In this document: positions 10,413 to 20,527 of the stretch, in pieces | Layout: each line of letters opens with the position of its first letter | How positions within the stretch are numbered: the stretch's first letter is position 1 | Assembly (NCBI GenBank): GCA_003833135.1 | Contig: QZLH01000046.1 | Location: forward strand, 91,548-121,436 | DNA length: 29,889 nucleotides | Reading direction: 5' to 3' | From: Oehlia diaphana | Lineage: Eukaryota; Glomeromycota; Glomeromycetes; Glomerales; Glomeraceae | Position numbers and translations under genes: made by a program | Notes under the pieces: generated by a model | Database searches by the model: none | The model's input: the letters and a program-made list of their open reading frames with translations, nothing else | Told to the model about the DNA's origin: nothing

Positions 10413-11234
10413 TATAATTTGAATAAATCTTAAAAATATTGATAAATAATAAAAAAAAATTTTTTTTGGTTAGTACATTTACCGTTTAATTTGTTACATA
10501 AAAAGTATAACGTAATCATTTGTAATTGTTCGTGTGAAAAAAAAAAAAATTTTATCCGAAAATGATTTTCAGAATATATAATGTAAATTTATATTATTTA
10601 CCAAAGTATCTAACTTAAGCTTTTCCATTTTAAGTTAAAATATTGTGTAAATCAGGGATGTGTACCGGATATTATCGCCGTTTTTAGAATTGTGCTACCC
10701 ACGCAAATTTACCGAAAATTACCAAATTACATGACGAAAAAAAAAAATTAAGAGGACGATTTTCGTTCGATTCCTGAGTAAATTATTGAATAATTATCAG
10801 ATGATAAACGAAAAAGTTATTGGATAAAATTGATATTAAAAATTTTAATATAACAAAATATAACACAATCCCGAATTCCGATAAATGGAAAACTGCGATA
10901 AATTATTTTATTTTTAAATTAAACTGCGATAAATTAAATTTAATTTAAAAACTACATTAAATTAAATTAAATTTAAACATGTGATTTCTCTTAAGAAATA
11001 ATTTTACAGTTTTTTTAGTTTTTTTGTAACATAGTCTAATTATTTCATACTGATCTTCATGCATCATGTATGTTCATTATGTTTTCACGATGATGATACG
11101 TGATGTTTGTTACACGAATACGCCTCCCGCATTAAATATGTAAAACAAAGTTAAAATTTTCCTTCGGTCTTTTTTTTTTTATTTATTTTATTTATTTTTT
11201 TTTTTTTTATAAAAAAAAAAAAAAAAAAAAAAAA
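10413..11234. promoter_or_regulatory. Upstream region of F-box gene 2 with T-tract/A-tract leader
   Basis: The box ACGTGATGTTTGTTACAC at 11098-11115 matches the box upstream of F-box gene 1 at 16 of 18 bases. From 11169 a T-rich tract switches at about 11210 to an uninterrupted A-run that ends in the A of the start codon, 25 A in all (11211-11235). AACTGCGATAAATTA occurs twice between about 10890 and 10936. No gene was seen in the rest. Confidence 0.4.
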
Positions 11235-12725
11235 ATGTTGGGAATCAACAAAGATATACTTTTTTTAATAATAGATGAATTGAAAGATGATAGAAAATCC
11301 CTTTATTCATGCCTTTTAGTTAATAGAATTTGGTGTGAAATGACTGTACCAATATTATGGAAAATTCTTGGAAGATATACGTTAACCGAAAACGCAAAAT
11401 TTATGTTATTTGATGTAATACTTTCACATTTATCAGAAGAATCAAAAGATATTTTAAAGAATCAAGGAATTGATATTTTTTCTGAAGAATATAAACGACC
11501 TTTATTTAATTATATTAGTTTCTGGAGATATTTAGATTTATTTCTTTTAGAAAGTATGATCGTTTCTAAAAGGGATATTAATAAATCTGATATAGCTATT
11601 ATAAGAAAAGAAGTATTAAATTTATTTGTTAATGCAAATACAAAATTTGTTTATATTGATATTCCAGAACATTTTTATTATCAATTACACAGTATTTCAG
11701 GTTCTGAACAGTGCTTTTCAAAACTTGAATGTCTTCATTGTGATGATAAAACCAATCAAAATATTTTAAAAGGATTGGCTAGAATTTGTAAATCTATTAG
11801 AAAATTGAAATTTTATATTATGCAATATGATAATAGTGATAATTCTGGAATCGTTAAATTAATTGAAGCTCAAAAGAATTTAAATGAAGTATATTTTGTC
11901 TGTTTTACTAATAAGAGAAATGAATCATATCGTAAAACTTTAGAAGAAACTTTAATTAAGAATGCAGATACCATCAAATATTTAAGAATTGGTTGGAATC
12001 CTACTACAAAAATTCTTTCACATCTTGTAAATTTAATAAGTTTAGATATAAGCGTTAGTTTATCAATCGTAACAAATTGGAGTAATTTAGAAAGAGTATC
12101 TTTACCTTTTTTAAAAATTCTAAGAGCTCAATTGGTTCCATCTAAAATTTTAACAAGTTTAATTGAAAACACAAAAGGTCATCTTACTGAAATTAGTATA
12201 CTTTATGAAGGTGATGATAATAGAAGACTTATTCAAGCAATTTATCAAAATTGTCCTAATCTTATATATTTAAAATTATTATTTAATAATAATAATATTT
12301 TAGAATTAGAAGAATTATTAACTAAATGTCAATATTTGAGTGGGTTGGTTATTTTTACTGATGAATTGAATGAACCTGATTGGAATGATCTATTTGAGAT
12401 TTTGGCTAAATCTTCACCAATTGGTTTGTTTAGATTTAAATTCTCTTCTATTTGGTCACTTAAATTATTAGAATCTTTAAAATTACTTTTTGATAATTGG
12501 AAAGATAGACATCCTATACTATTACAAACAATTCCAATTGATAAATATTATACAAATATAGAAGCAGAGTTACAATTACAATTGCAGAAGCAAACAGAAG
12601 ATTTAATTAAAATATATAAAATGAAAGGAATAATTAGAAAATATGATACTGATTTAAATGAAGCCATTTTTGAAGAATTTGAATGGATTCAGAAGAAATC
12701 TGTCGCTTATTTAATGGGAAGTTAA
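11235..12725 (+). CDS. F-box / leucine-rich repeat-like protein 2
   Basis: A single exon encodes 496 residues. Residues 1-42 form the F-box (INKDILFLIIDEL...SLYSCLLVNRIWCEMTVPILW). The body aligns block by block with F-box proteins 1 and 3: FNYISFWRYLDLFLLES, FSKLECLHC, LKGLARICKSIRKLKF, LVNLISLDISVSL, YQNCPNLIYLKLLFNNN and LKLLFDNWKDRHP. The leucine spacing suggests LRR-like repeats. The C-terminus is about 20 residues longer than that of protein 1. The expected role is a substrate receptor of an SCF E3 ligase; the target cannot be told. The start codon directly follows a 24-A tract, and there is no other upstream ATG in frame. AATAAA at 12928-12933 is a plausible poly(A) signal. Confidence 0.87.
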   Translation: MLGINKDILFLIIDELKDDRKSLYSCLLVNRIWCEMTVPILWKILGRYTLTENAKFMLFDVILSHLSEESKDILKNQGIDIFSEEYKRPLFNYISFWRYLDLFLLESMIVSKRDINKSDIAIIRKEVLNLFVNANTKFVYIDIPEHFYYQLHSISGSEQCFSKLECLHCDDKTNQNILKGLARICKSIRKLKFYIMQYDNSDNSGIVKLIEAQKNLNEVYFVCFTNKRNESYRKTLEETLIKNADTIKYLRIGWNPTTKILSHLVNLISLDISVSLSIVTNWSNLERVSLPFLKILRAQLVPSKILTSLIENTKGHLTEISILYEGDDNRRLIQAIYQNCPNLIYLKLLFNNNNILELEELLTKCQYLSGLVIFTDELNEPDWNDLFEILAKSSPIGLFRFKFSSIWSLKLLESLKLLFDNWKDRHPILLQTIPIDKYYTNIEAELQLQLQKQTEDLIKIYKMKGIIRKYDTDLNEAIFEEFEWIQKKSVAYLMGS

Positions 12726-14445
12726 ATTATTAATTATTTTCTTTGTAAAAAAAAAAGGAATATGTTATATATATACTTTTTTTATTATTTGTTTTTTTTT
12801 ATTATGTATGTTTATTTGTATTGTAGATTTTATTTAATATGAATTTTATTATTTTTTTTTTTTTAGTTATAGAAATTTTGTATACTGTATTTTTTTTGTA
12901 TTCAATTCATATTCAATCTTGTTATTAAATAAAGTTATTAAACTCATTATAACGTTTTAGTTTATTTAATATACCATGGAGGAAGTCGTGATACGGTTGA
13001 AAAACTACTGGTTCATTAACATTTCCAGCGAATAAAGTCATCTAAATTGAATAGTTAATATTCTGAGATCATATTCAAAAGTAAGGATCGGAAAAGAGCA
13101 CGTACGAAACTATGTTATCATAGAAAATGTTGTATCGTAGCAATTGAACGCGATTATAAATTTATTATCATTGTGAGTTAGTTATATATATTCATTTAAA
13201 GAATATTTTTTATTTATAATCAATATAATATTTATTATCCGAATATTATTATTCCTGGTGTCCGGTAATTTCACACATCATGACGATAAATAGGTTAATT
13301 TAATAAGAATTTTTTCTAAAACTGAGTTTGTTTTTGCATCATTTTCAAGAAGAAGACTTCATTATGGAAGAACTTCATCAATGAGTCGATACGAGGTTTG
13401 AAATCTGCATAATTATTATTATTCTCTTACGTGAAAAAAATTATAACTTTCATCATACAATATTAAGTATTCATTGCAAATATTACGTTAACTAAATTAA
13501 CGACTTTATTGATACACTAAATATTAATACAATGGTTTTCTAAAGAAATAAAAATTCTTTATTACTCCAATTAGGTTTCAATCAAAACCAAATTCAAACT
13601 CTCTCAATCTTCAATATGTTTTATACATGATGCTAAATAATCTTTCTAAATATGTCATTATTTGGGATATGTAATCAATTTTTTCAATTTCCTCTACAAT
13701 TAAGAGCAAAATGGTAAACCGAATAATAAAATGTTAAAATGTTTTACAAATATTAGATACTCTTCCAAGGTTTACATCAAACCTACAAGGTCGAATTAAG
13801 TTAAGATCATAAAATATTATTAATAACTGATAAATTCAAAAAAATAAATACAAATATTAGATACGTTCCTCAAGATTTAATTATCGACCTTGTGAATTTG
13901 ACGAAAACCTTTAAGATCGATCTGAAATACTAGTAAAAGTATCTGATTAATTTTACTGCTTCGTTTCAAAGCAATGTTCAAGAATAATATATGTTATAAT
14001 TTATTACAAAGAAACTAACCGATTTATAAAGTTTCAAGTTTTCCAAACGTTCTGATTTTGATTGTAAGTTTAAATAAATGGTTTGATCAAAATTCCAAGT
14101 AATGCGTTGTTTTTTCTTTCATATCACTATTACTTTAAGATGTATTCTCATTAAAGCGTTATGATTTGATATAAAAGCTTGATATAAACCTATTCAATTC
14201 ACGAATAACAGTTAGATTATGGTAAATAATATTGATTCAATAATATCAATCGCAAAATAAATATACCTTAGGTTAAAAATTCTATCCAATTCCGATCTCG
14301 TTAAATTTTTGCGTTCGGGTTCTGCATCAAACGTACATTTAAACACAAGTTGGAAATATTTGACAAATCAATGGTCAAATTCTTGTCACACAGTTACAGT
14401 ACGTGTTATGTAACATTAATTAAGTTGATTAAGTTTTTGCTCATT
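12726..14445. other. Intergenic region, no supported gene
   Basis: Covers the 3' flank of F-box gene 2 and sequence downstream of the decayed minus-strand gene. ACAAATATTAGATAC occurs at 13746-13760 and 13850-13864, each followed by loosely similar sequence ending in AAGGTCGA or AAGATCGA, perhaps an old local duplication. No convincing exon was found. Confidence 0.4.
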
Positions 14446-15887
14446 TCACTTGTTCCTTGGAGCATACATTTTCAATATCTTCTTGATCGAATTCTCATCA
14501 TTTTCCATTAGGATCTTAATTGTTTGAAGTGTTTCTTGCAAGATTACATTTGGTGTTGCTAATACATCTCACATTGCTCAAAAGGAATTAATGAATAATT
14601 TCAGCTTCATTAACGCAAGAGAATAAAGTATTTTTTGGAATCTAAATTATAAAGTAGAGGGATAAAAAGTATATATCAATATCATAAATAAACAATTTTA
14701 TATCTTAAAGAATAATAACACATTGATTTTATAAAGAATCTCTCTCGCGCTTGATCCTTCTTTCTTCTTTTTTAATATTTTCTTACCCTCCACCCTTTTT
14801 AACAAACAATAATAATATAGTTAACTTACATGTGTTGCTGCTACACATTGAAATTTGAACGGTCTCAGAAGTTTGAATATCAAATATGTAAAACCTATTC
14901 TACTCCTTCTCATTCTCTAACAAAGCTCATCTTAATACAAATACGATGAGACTTGCATTTCTCGAATAATACCGGACATTAACAACTTAAACTGCATCAA
15001 TAGCTTCTTGAATGTTCTCCTTTTGAATATCACAAACTGATTCGAGCTAGAGATTGATGTGGTTATTAGAATCTATGGTCAATAATCCGCCGATAAAATT
15101 TTTTAACCTAAAAAATGATCACTGACAAATTTCAAAAAAATATTTACCAGTATCATTAATTCTTTTCAAGTATTCTAAATTTCAATTCATATTCAGCTCA
15201 AAAATGGGTTATACTTACTCGTAGATATTGTAATCACAAAAAATTATCCAAAAGTCTAATAAATTTACTGGTTTATCACGTCTAGATACTTTCGGCATCT
15301 AAAAAAAAAATCAAATATTAATTTATTAATTACTGGTAAGCTTACGAATCCGATTATCAACTAAAAAGAAGAAAAAAGATATTGATTACGTTATTATTCG
15401 AGTTATAAGTCTAACGGATTATATTCATAGTAACTACCCTTGAAAATTGTTCGATGAACTGCCTGAAAATCTATAATTAATTATAATTCATTTTGAACGT
15501 TAAAGCCAATAAATAAATGAGACTTGATAAACGAATATAACTTACAAAATAATAATTATTAATGTTAAATAATTCTCGATATCTTCCATCAAAATGTGTT
15601 GATGCCTAAAAAAAAAATAAAAAAAATGGAATAAAATAAAAAATCGATATTAAACATAACTATTAATAGCCCAACTTCATTCATAATTACGACAGAATAG
15701 ACGAAAAGAAAATAAAAATACATGTTGAGCATCAACTTTTTACGAGCCTCTAGCATGACGATAATAGTAAGCTCCAAATTACCTGGCAGGAAACAGTTGT
15801 ACCAGCTAAACATTAATATGAAGATAACAAAAAAATGGTTAAATCGAAAGAAGGAATTGATAATTACTTTGAAAAATAACAACGTGC
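14446..15887 (-). pseudogene. Decayed intron-dense gene, family unrecognised
   Basis: Nine exon-like blocks on the minus strand are bounded by AG and GT, several with full GTAAGT donors: 15887-15868, 15805-15722, 15605-15546, 15462-15438, 15360-15346, 15298-15219, 15174-15148, 15107-14830 and 14641-14446. The introns are 62, 116, 83, 77, 47, 44, 40 and 188 bases. The first seven blocks join in one frame without a stop: NWYNCFLPGNLELT..., HQHILMEDIENYLT, QFIEQFSR, LIIGF, MPKVSRRDKPVNLLDFW, YEYLKRINDT. Block eight needs a one-base shift to read LKNFIGGLLTIDSNNHINL, and carries four in-frame stops within otherwise sensible protein (LESVCDIQKENIQEAIDAV). Block nine has two stops before DVLATPNVILQETLQTIKI and ends in a natural TGA. 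A retained 33-base segment in block two could also be an intron. The 5' end beyond 15887 is unresolved. I do not recognise the family. Confidence 0.6.
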
Positions 15888-16895
15888 CTAAATATATTAA
15901 ATTTACCTTATTAAAATAGTTTACGTTTTTTTTTTCGCTAAGCTTGTAAGCCAATTTATTAAAGTAATAAAGTAAAACATTGATACAAAAAATTACAAAC
16001 TAAAAAAGAACCCTATTTACCATAATAAGCTACCCAGAAAGACGAACCCAGCCTTGCCAGAAGCTTTCACACATGCTACCGCCGACTTTACGTAAATTAT
16101 TATTATGTTTGCGTTTTTTGTTGTAAAATGTATTGGAGTGATATAGTACATGATCGGCGATCTTGTGAATTTTTATAATAGTAGGTTAATACATGTATCT
16201 TCCATGGACTCGCATTCGTGACTCAAGTGCACGTGATTGGTAATGCCGGCCAGAACTATAGTAATGTTACCGTTAGAGAGCATAATTTACAGAAATAACG
16301 TGTAGATCCTTCCTTTTTGATAATGCTAGGAGGAATTATGTAATATTGGCCCCGAAGAGACACGTAGATATTGCTCAGGGTCCTATTAAAGTGGTATAAG
16401 AATTTAATAATTTTCATTAGTAAAAAAAAATTACATGTCAAAAAAAAATGATTACTGTTTATTGTATACTATGATCACTTTGTAAAGTAGAATAAGAATG
16501 TGATAAAATATATGTATAAACTTACTTTTTATGTTAAAATATTTTTTATTTTTTTTAAATTTTAGGGATGTGTGTGTTTAGAAATTTAATTTACTTAAAA
16601 TCGAAACCAAGTCCTAGTACATTAGTTTAATTAATAATGTAGATAGATCTCTTAGTAAAAAATTAAAAAATTCGAAAATTATAAATCACTCCACTTTGTG
16701 TCTGAACACATGGTTCGGATAATTATTTTCGGTTAAAAGCTGAGTTTGATTGCAATGACTTAAAGACAGTTAAAGTGTATCAATTTTTTGATTTGCTTGG
16801 TTCGGATTGGGCAAGATTTTTTTTTTTTTTTTGTAAATTAGAGAAATCAAAAATTTTTTGCTAGCTAAAAGAAAAGTCGTGGAAGGAACCAGTAA
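15888..16895. other. Upstream of the decayed spliced gene; no supported gene
   Basis: A possible first exon on the minus strand near 16020-16075 (MCESFWQGWVRLSG) could belong to the spliced relic, but its phase does not connect cleanly. An open frame at 16256-16441 minus has no recognisable feature. The rest is AT-rich. Confidence 0.3.
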
Positions 16896-17052
16896 ATGGA
16901 AAAGTTAACTTTTACAGAAAAAAAAGAATTATGCGAGTGGAAAAGGGATAATCCATCATATAATCAGGAAGATCTTGCTAAAAAATTTGGTATATCAAAG
17001 CCACAAGTTCGATAATGAAGAATGGGATAACGTAACAGGAGGTAAATCATAA
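16896..17052 (+). pseudogene. Fragment of pogo/Tigger-type transposase DNA-binding domain
   Basis: From ATG 16896 the frame reads MEKLTFTEKKELCEWKR, then NPSYNQEDLAKKFGISKPQV, and stops at 17013-17015. A one- or two-base shift then gives NEEWDNVTGGKS to the stop at 17050. The pattern of an LTFTEKKELCE helix, NPxxxQxDLAKKFGIS and KPQV is the psq/CENP-B N-terminal helix-turn-helix used by Tc1/mariner-pogo (Tigger) transposases and by CENP-B-like proteins. The second CENP-B domain and the DDE nuclease are absent nearby. A stop lies just before the ATG in the same frame, after a basic stretch (KKSRGRNQ). It is a short broken remnant. Confidence 0.75.
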
Positions 17053-17786
17053 ACATAATCACAGTAAATATTTGAGATTTAGCTTTATATCTAAAGATAA
17101 TACAAGTTAAATTATTCATTTTTTATTAAAAAGATTTTACTAAACAGTAAACAGATAAAAAATAAACCATTGCATTTGGTGAATACCATGTACTGTACCT
17201 CCCGCTTTACCTCACCTTCGTCCCATACGACGAAGTTGTAGCTACATGTTCATAACGAATCCATAAACAATAAATAAAGAATAATAAAGAAAAACGGACC
17301 ATAGAGCTAAAACCTTTTACCTATTGAAACAAAAAAATAATACACCACCAAGATACGACTAATTGCAGATTATTATGTACTAATTGAGGTCATTTTGGCT
17401 GGGGTGCGAGAATTGCTAAAATAAAATAATAGTTAATATAATATATTGTATTATTCATATTTGTTAAATTTGAAATATAATGAATTTTAACACATTTAGT
17501 ATAATATTTGTGTAATGCATTAGATTTAAACAACATGTATATCAAAATGATTATTTATTAAGAGAAAAAAATAATCATTGCATAATACTTGACAATTATT
17601 GATTTATTACATTAACATACATGATAACATTGATTACATGGATGGTATAATGATCGTAAAGTCGTGTCGGCCTTGACAGTAAAATTGGTCAGTATGAATA
17701 GCAAAATGTATGGTTTTATATGTAAATTAGCAAATAAGGTTTTTTTAAATAAATTAACTCTTCCAAAAAGCCTCTTAAACTAAGAA
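17053..17786. other. Upstream region of F-box gene 3
   Basis: AT-rich with a small GC-richer patch at about 17190-17250. It lacks the ACGTRATRTTTGTTACAC box and the T/A tract seen before F-box genes 1 and 2, so this promoter is not part of the same recent duplication or has diverged. Confidence 0.4.
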
Positions 17787-19202
17787 ATGTCATCTCTAAG
17801 CGTAGACGTGCTTTTTTTAGTATTCGGAGAATTAGAAAGTGATAATAAATCCCTCTATTCATGTATTTTAGTTAATAAAACTTGGTGTGCAACAGCGATA
17901 CCAATTCTGTGGAGAAACCCTGGACAATATTTAATTAAAGAACATTCAAAGAAGTTACTATCAAATGTAATACTATCACATATACCAACGGATATTTTAA
18001 AAATTCTTGATTACAAATTTTTTGAAAATATATATCAACGACCTTTTTATAATTACATTCATTTCTGGAAATATTTGGATATAACTTATATAACTTGCAT
18101 ATTTTCAACAGATAAAATTTCCAATTTATTCTATGAGATAATAAAGTTATTTATTAATAAGAATACAAAAATTAGTCATCTTTCTATAGGCTATCATTTT
18201 GATTGTCGACTACATATTATTCCGGGTGCCAAATGTTGCCTTTCAGAACTTAAATCTTTGCGTGTTCATATTGGCATTAGCATAGATATTTTAGAAGGAT
18301 TGGCTACAATTTGCAAATCAATTAAAAAATTAAGAATTGATGTTTCATTTAGTTATTTTGGCTCTAATTACGGAATTATTAGACTAATTGAAGTACAAAA
18401 AAACCTAAATGACGTTAATTTTAAAAGTCCTCCATTTGTAAGATGTGATCGTTTTAACAAAACCTTTGAAGAATCATTGATAAAGCATGCGGATACCATC
18501 AAATATTTGAGAATAAATTGGAAGCCTAATACAAGTATTCTTTCATATCTAGTAAATTTAGTGAGTATAGATTTAAATGATAATCGTAATGAAGATTGGA
18601 GCCAGTTAGAGGAAGTATCTTTACCTCTTTTAAAAATTTTAAAAGTTAAAGCAATTCCATATAAATATATAGAAAATTTAATTAAAAGCACTAAAGGAAA
18701 TCTTTCTGAAATAAGTATATGTTATAATTCTCTCAATAGTAGAATGCTTATTCAAACAATTTATCATAATTGTCCAAATCTTAGATATCTTAAACTAGAA
18801 TTGCTTGATAATATTGATTCATTATTTATCAAAGCATTTGAAATTTTATTAACCAAAAGTCAATTTTTGAATGGATTAATTATTAGAGTGAATAATGAAG
18901 TCGATACTTTTGGATGGAAGGAATTATTTGAAATTTTGACTAAATCATCATCAATTAATTTGTTTAAGTTTTATTTTCATTTTAATAAGAAATTTAAGTT
19001 AGAAGATTTGAAATTCTTTTTTGATAATTGGAAAGATAAAAATCCTATGTTGCTAATTATATGTGGTTGCAAGAATTTTTCTTTAGACAATAAAGTAAAA
19101 CAAGAATCAGAAAATTTAATGCAAGAATATAAAACAAAAGGAATAATTAAGAGATTTGAGCTCGTTTATAGAAATCATTGTAAAGATTTTGAATGGAATT
19201 AA
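17787..19202 (+). CDS. F-box / leucine-rich repeat-like protein 3
   Basis: A single exon encodes 471 residues. Residues 1-42 form the F-box (LSVDVLFLVFGEL...SLYSCILVNKTWCATAIPILW), expected to bind Skp1. The body keeps the family blocks FYNYIHFWKYLDI, HIIPGAKCCLSELKSL, LEGLATICKSIKKLRI, IRLIEVQKNLNDV, LSYLVNLVSIDL, YHNCPNLRYLKLELLDN and LKFFFDNWKDKNP, consistent with leucine-rich repeats that would select a substrate. It is shorter than its two paralogues and ends in DFEWN, where paralogue 2 has a longer tail after EFEW. It has a single PILW block, so it represents the unduplicated state. The 107-codon open frame on the opposite strand at 18368-18691 is its shadow. Confidence 0.87.
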   Translation: MSSLSVDVLFLVFGELESDNKSLYSCILVNKTWCATAIPILWRNPGQYLIKEHSKKLLSNVILSHIPTDILKILDYKFFENIYQRPFYNYIHFWKYLDITYITCIFSTDKISNLFYEIIKLFINKNTKISHLSIGYHFDCRLHIIPGAKCCLSELKSLRVHIGISIDILEGLATICKSIKKLRIDVSFSYFGSNYGIIRLIEVQKNLNDVNFKSPPFVRCDRFNKTFEESLIKHADTIKYLRINWKPNTSILSYLVNLVSIDLNDNRNEDWSQLEEVSLPLLKILKVKAIPYKYIENLIKSTKGNLSEISICYNSLNSRMLIQTIYHNCPNLRYLKLELLDNIDSLFIKAFEILLTKSQFLNGLIIRVNNEVDTFGWKELFEILTKSSSINLFKFYFHFNKKFKLEDLKFFFDNWKDKNPMLLIICGCKNFSLDNKVKQESENLMQEYKTKGIIKRFELVYRNHCKDFEWN

Positions 19203-19551
19203 AAAAAATTTAATAATTATCAGCTAAATATACAACAGACAACAACATATTCAATGATTGGTATATGCAAATTTTTACAAATATAAGATGGAAATTATGC
19301 ATTATTTATTATTTTACAAAATGTTAAAGAAAGTAATTTGGACACACTTAAGTAAAAATTTGTTTATTGTGTTTAAAGCTTCAAAATAGAATTGTTATTT
19401 TTAAAAAAACGAAATACAGTACATGATCATGAAGCTATTATATGGTAAATTACCTTTTTTGTTATTAGCGAGTGCTGCACTGCACAATATTAGACAGTAT
19501 ACTGGATCTGTGTAAAATAATAATACTAATATCTATCGTCCATAAAAGCTG
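19203..19551. other. 3' flank of F-box gene 3
   Basis: AT-rich sequence with one TACAGTA at 19415-19421. No gene was seen. Confidence 0.4.
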
Positions 19552-19980
19552 TTACATTAAAAGAAATCGATAAATTTTCTTTCGTTTCTCTAAATCTCTT
19601 TCTTCTTTAATTTCATAAGCTACTACTTCTTTTACTTCTTCTAATCTTGCTAAAAGAGCATCATAAAAATTCCTCCATAAAATTTGCGACCAAACTTCTC
19701 CTTGATCTATTCTATCTTGCACATAATACTCTTCCGTCATACTATTATTTACTATTACTCTGTTAAATATGTTTAAATTTATATCCATCACTAAATTAAT
19801 GAAACTTTCTGGTAAACTCATTCTTTTCATACTTTTTCTAACATTGTTGTACTCATTGAACCATAAGAAAGATCCAAGCTCTTTCTTATATTTATTCGCG
19901 TCTTCAATTATACCTTGTATTATTTTTAAAGGTTCAAAAGTACTTTCGTTCTTTAACGCTGCATAATTTGTATTAATTAA
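19552..19980 (-). pseudogene. LINE reverse transcriptase fragment, broken
   Basis: Reading on the minus strand, TNYAALKNESTFEPLKIIQ and IIEDANKYKKELGSF are followed by a frame break. Then comes YNNVRKSMKRMSLPESFINL, and further on NRVIVNNSMTEEYYVQ and DRIDQGEVWSQILWRNFYDALL. The middle and last parts match the RVT_1 region of non-LTR retrotransposons (L-P-x-x-F-I, then V-x-D-G-I-D-Q-G-x-x-W-S-P-x-L-W-x-x-F-Y-D-P-L-L). Several consensus residues are replaced: G to R before I-D-Q-G, P to Q after W-S, P to A after Y-D. The first catalytic aspartate block is deleted at the frame break, and the YxDD block is missing downstream. It is inactive. Confidence 0.8.
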
Positions 19981-20527
19981 AAATTTTTTCTTTCGTTAAA
20001 ATTTTACTTAACCTATTGACTAAGATTTTCAAAGAAAGCTAGCTGACATCTGTCTGTACTAAATTATAAGCGCAAAGACATCCTTATAAGAGTCCTACAG
20101 AATATACTAATAAGATTTATAGTCCTGAGATAACATTGCAATTTTCCGGAAACTGTTTCATGAGAGAGTTTTTCTTTATTTACAAGACGTTAAAATTGGT
20201 CGCATTTTTAAAATTTTGTATTTATGTGTGATAACAATTTAATAGCAACTATTAAAAAAAGACGACACAGAATGCATTAGCATTGTATATCACTTTATCA
20301 CACGATAAACACGACAAATTCAATTTCCACGCGTTATTTTGTTATATTTTGTTAACTATTATGTAAATTATTTATGAACAATAAATATATATATATATAA
20401 TTTATCACTCCTTAGTTATTAAAGTTTCTTAACACTTTTTCTTCTAAAATTTATATATTTTTTTTTTCCCTATTATTTTATTAGTTTACTGTCATTGTGA
20501 TAAGCCATTAACTACGATTTATTAAAT
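19981..20527. other. AT-rich spacer
   Basis: No gene was seen. A short (AT)n microsatellite lies near 20385-20400 and a T-run at about 20460-20467. Confidence 0.4.

Noticed and set aside
14446..15107. RIP-like or deamination signature in the stops of the spliced relic
   Set aside because: All three stop codons can arise by C to T from CAA, CAG or CGA, so the stops alone are not informative. A dinucleotide analysis against an intact homologue would be needed.
15888..15906. 19-base intron joining a further 5' exon to the spliced relic
   Set aside because: Too short for spliceosomal removal; the 5' end of that gene is left undefined instead.
15589..15954. 121-codon hydrophobic open frame on the minus strand
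   Set aside because: Begins at TTG, not ATG. Its sense is better explained as exons and T-rich introns of the spliced relic, which reads on through neighbouring blocks.
16190..16260. Possible tRNA in the GC-richer patch
   Set aside because: No cloverleaf with paired acceptor, D and T arms could be drawn.
18368..18691. 107-codon open frame on the minus strand
   Set aside because: Lies entirely within the well-supported F-box gene 3 on the plus strand; composition is that of a shadow frame.
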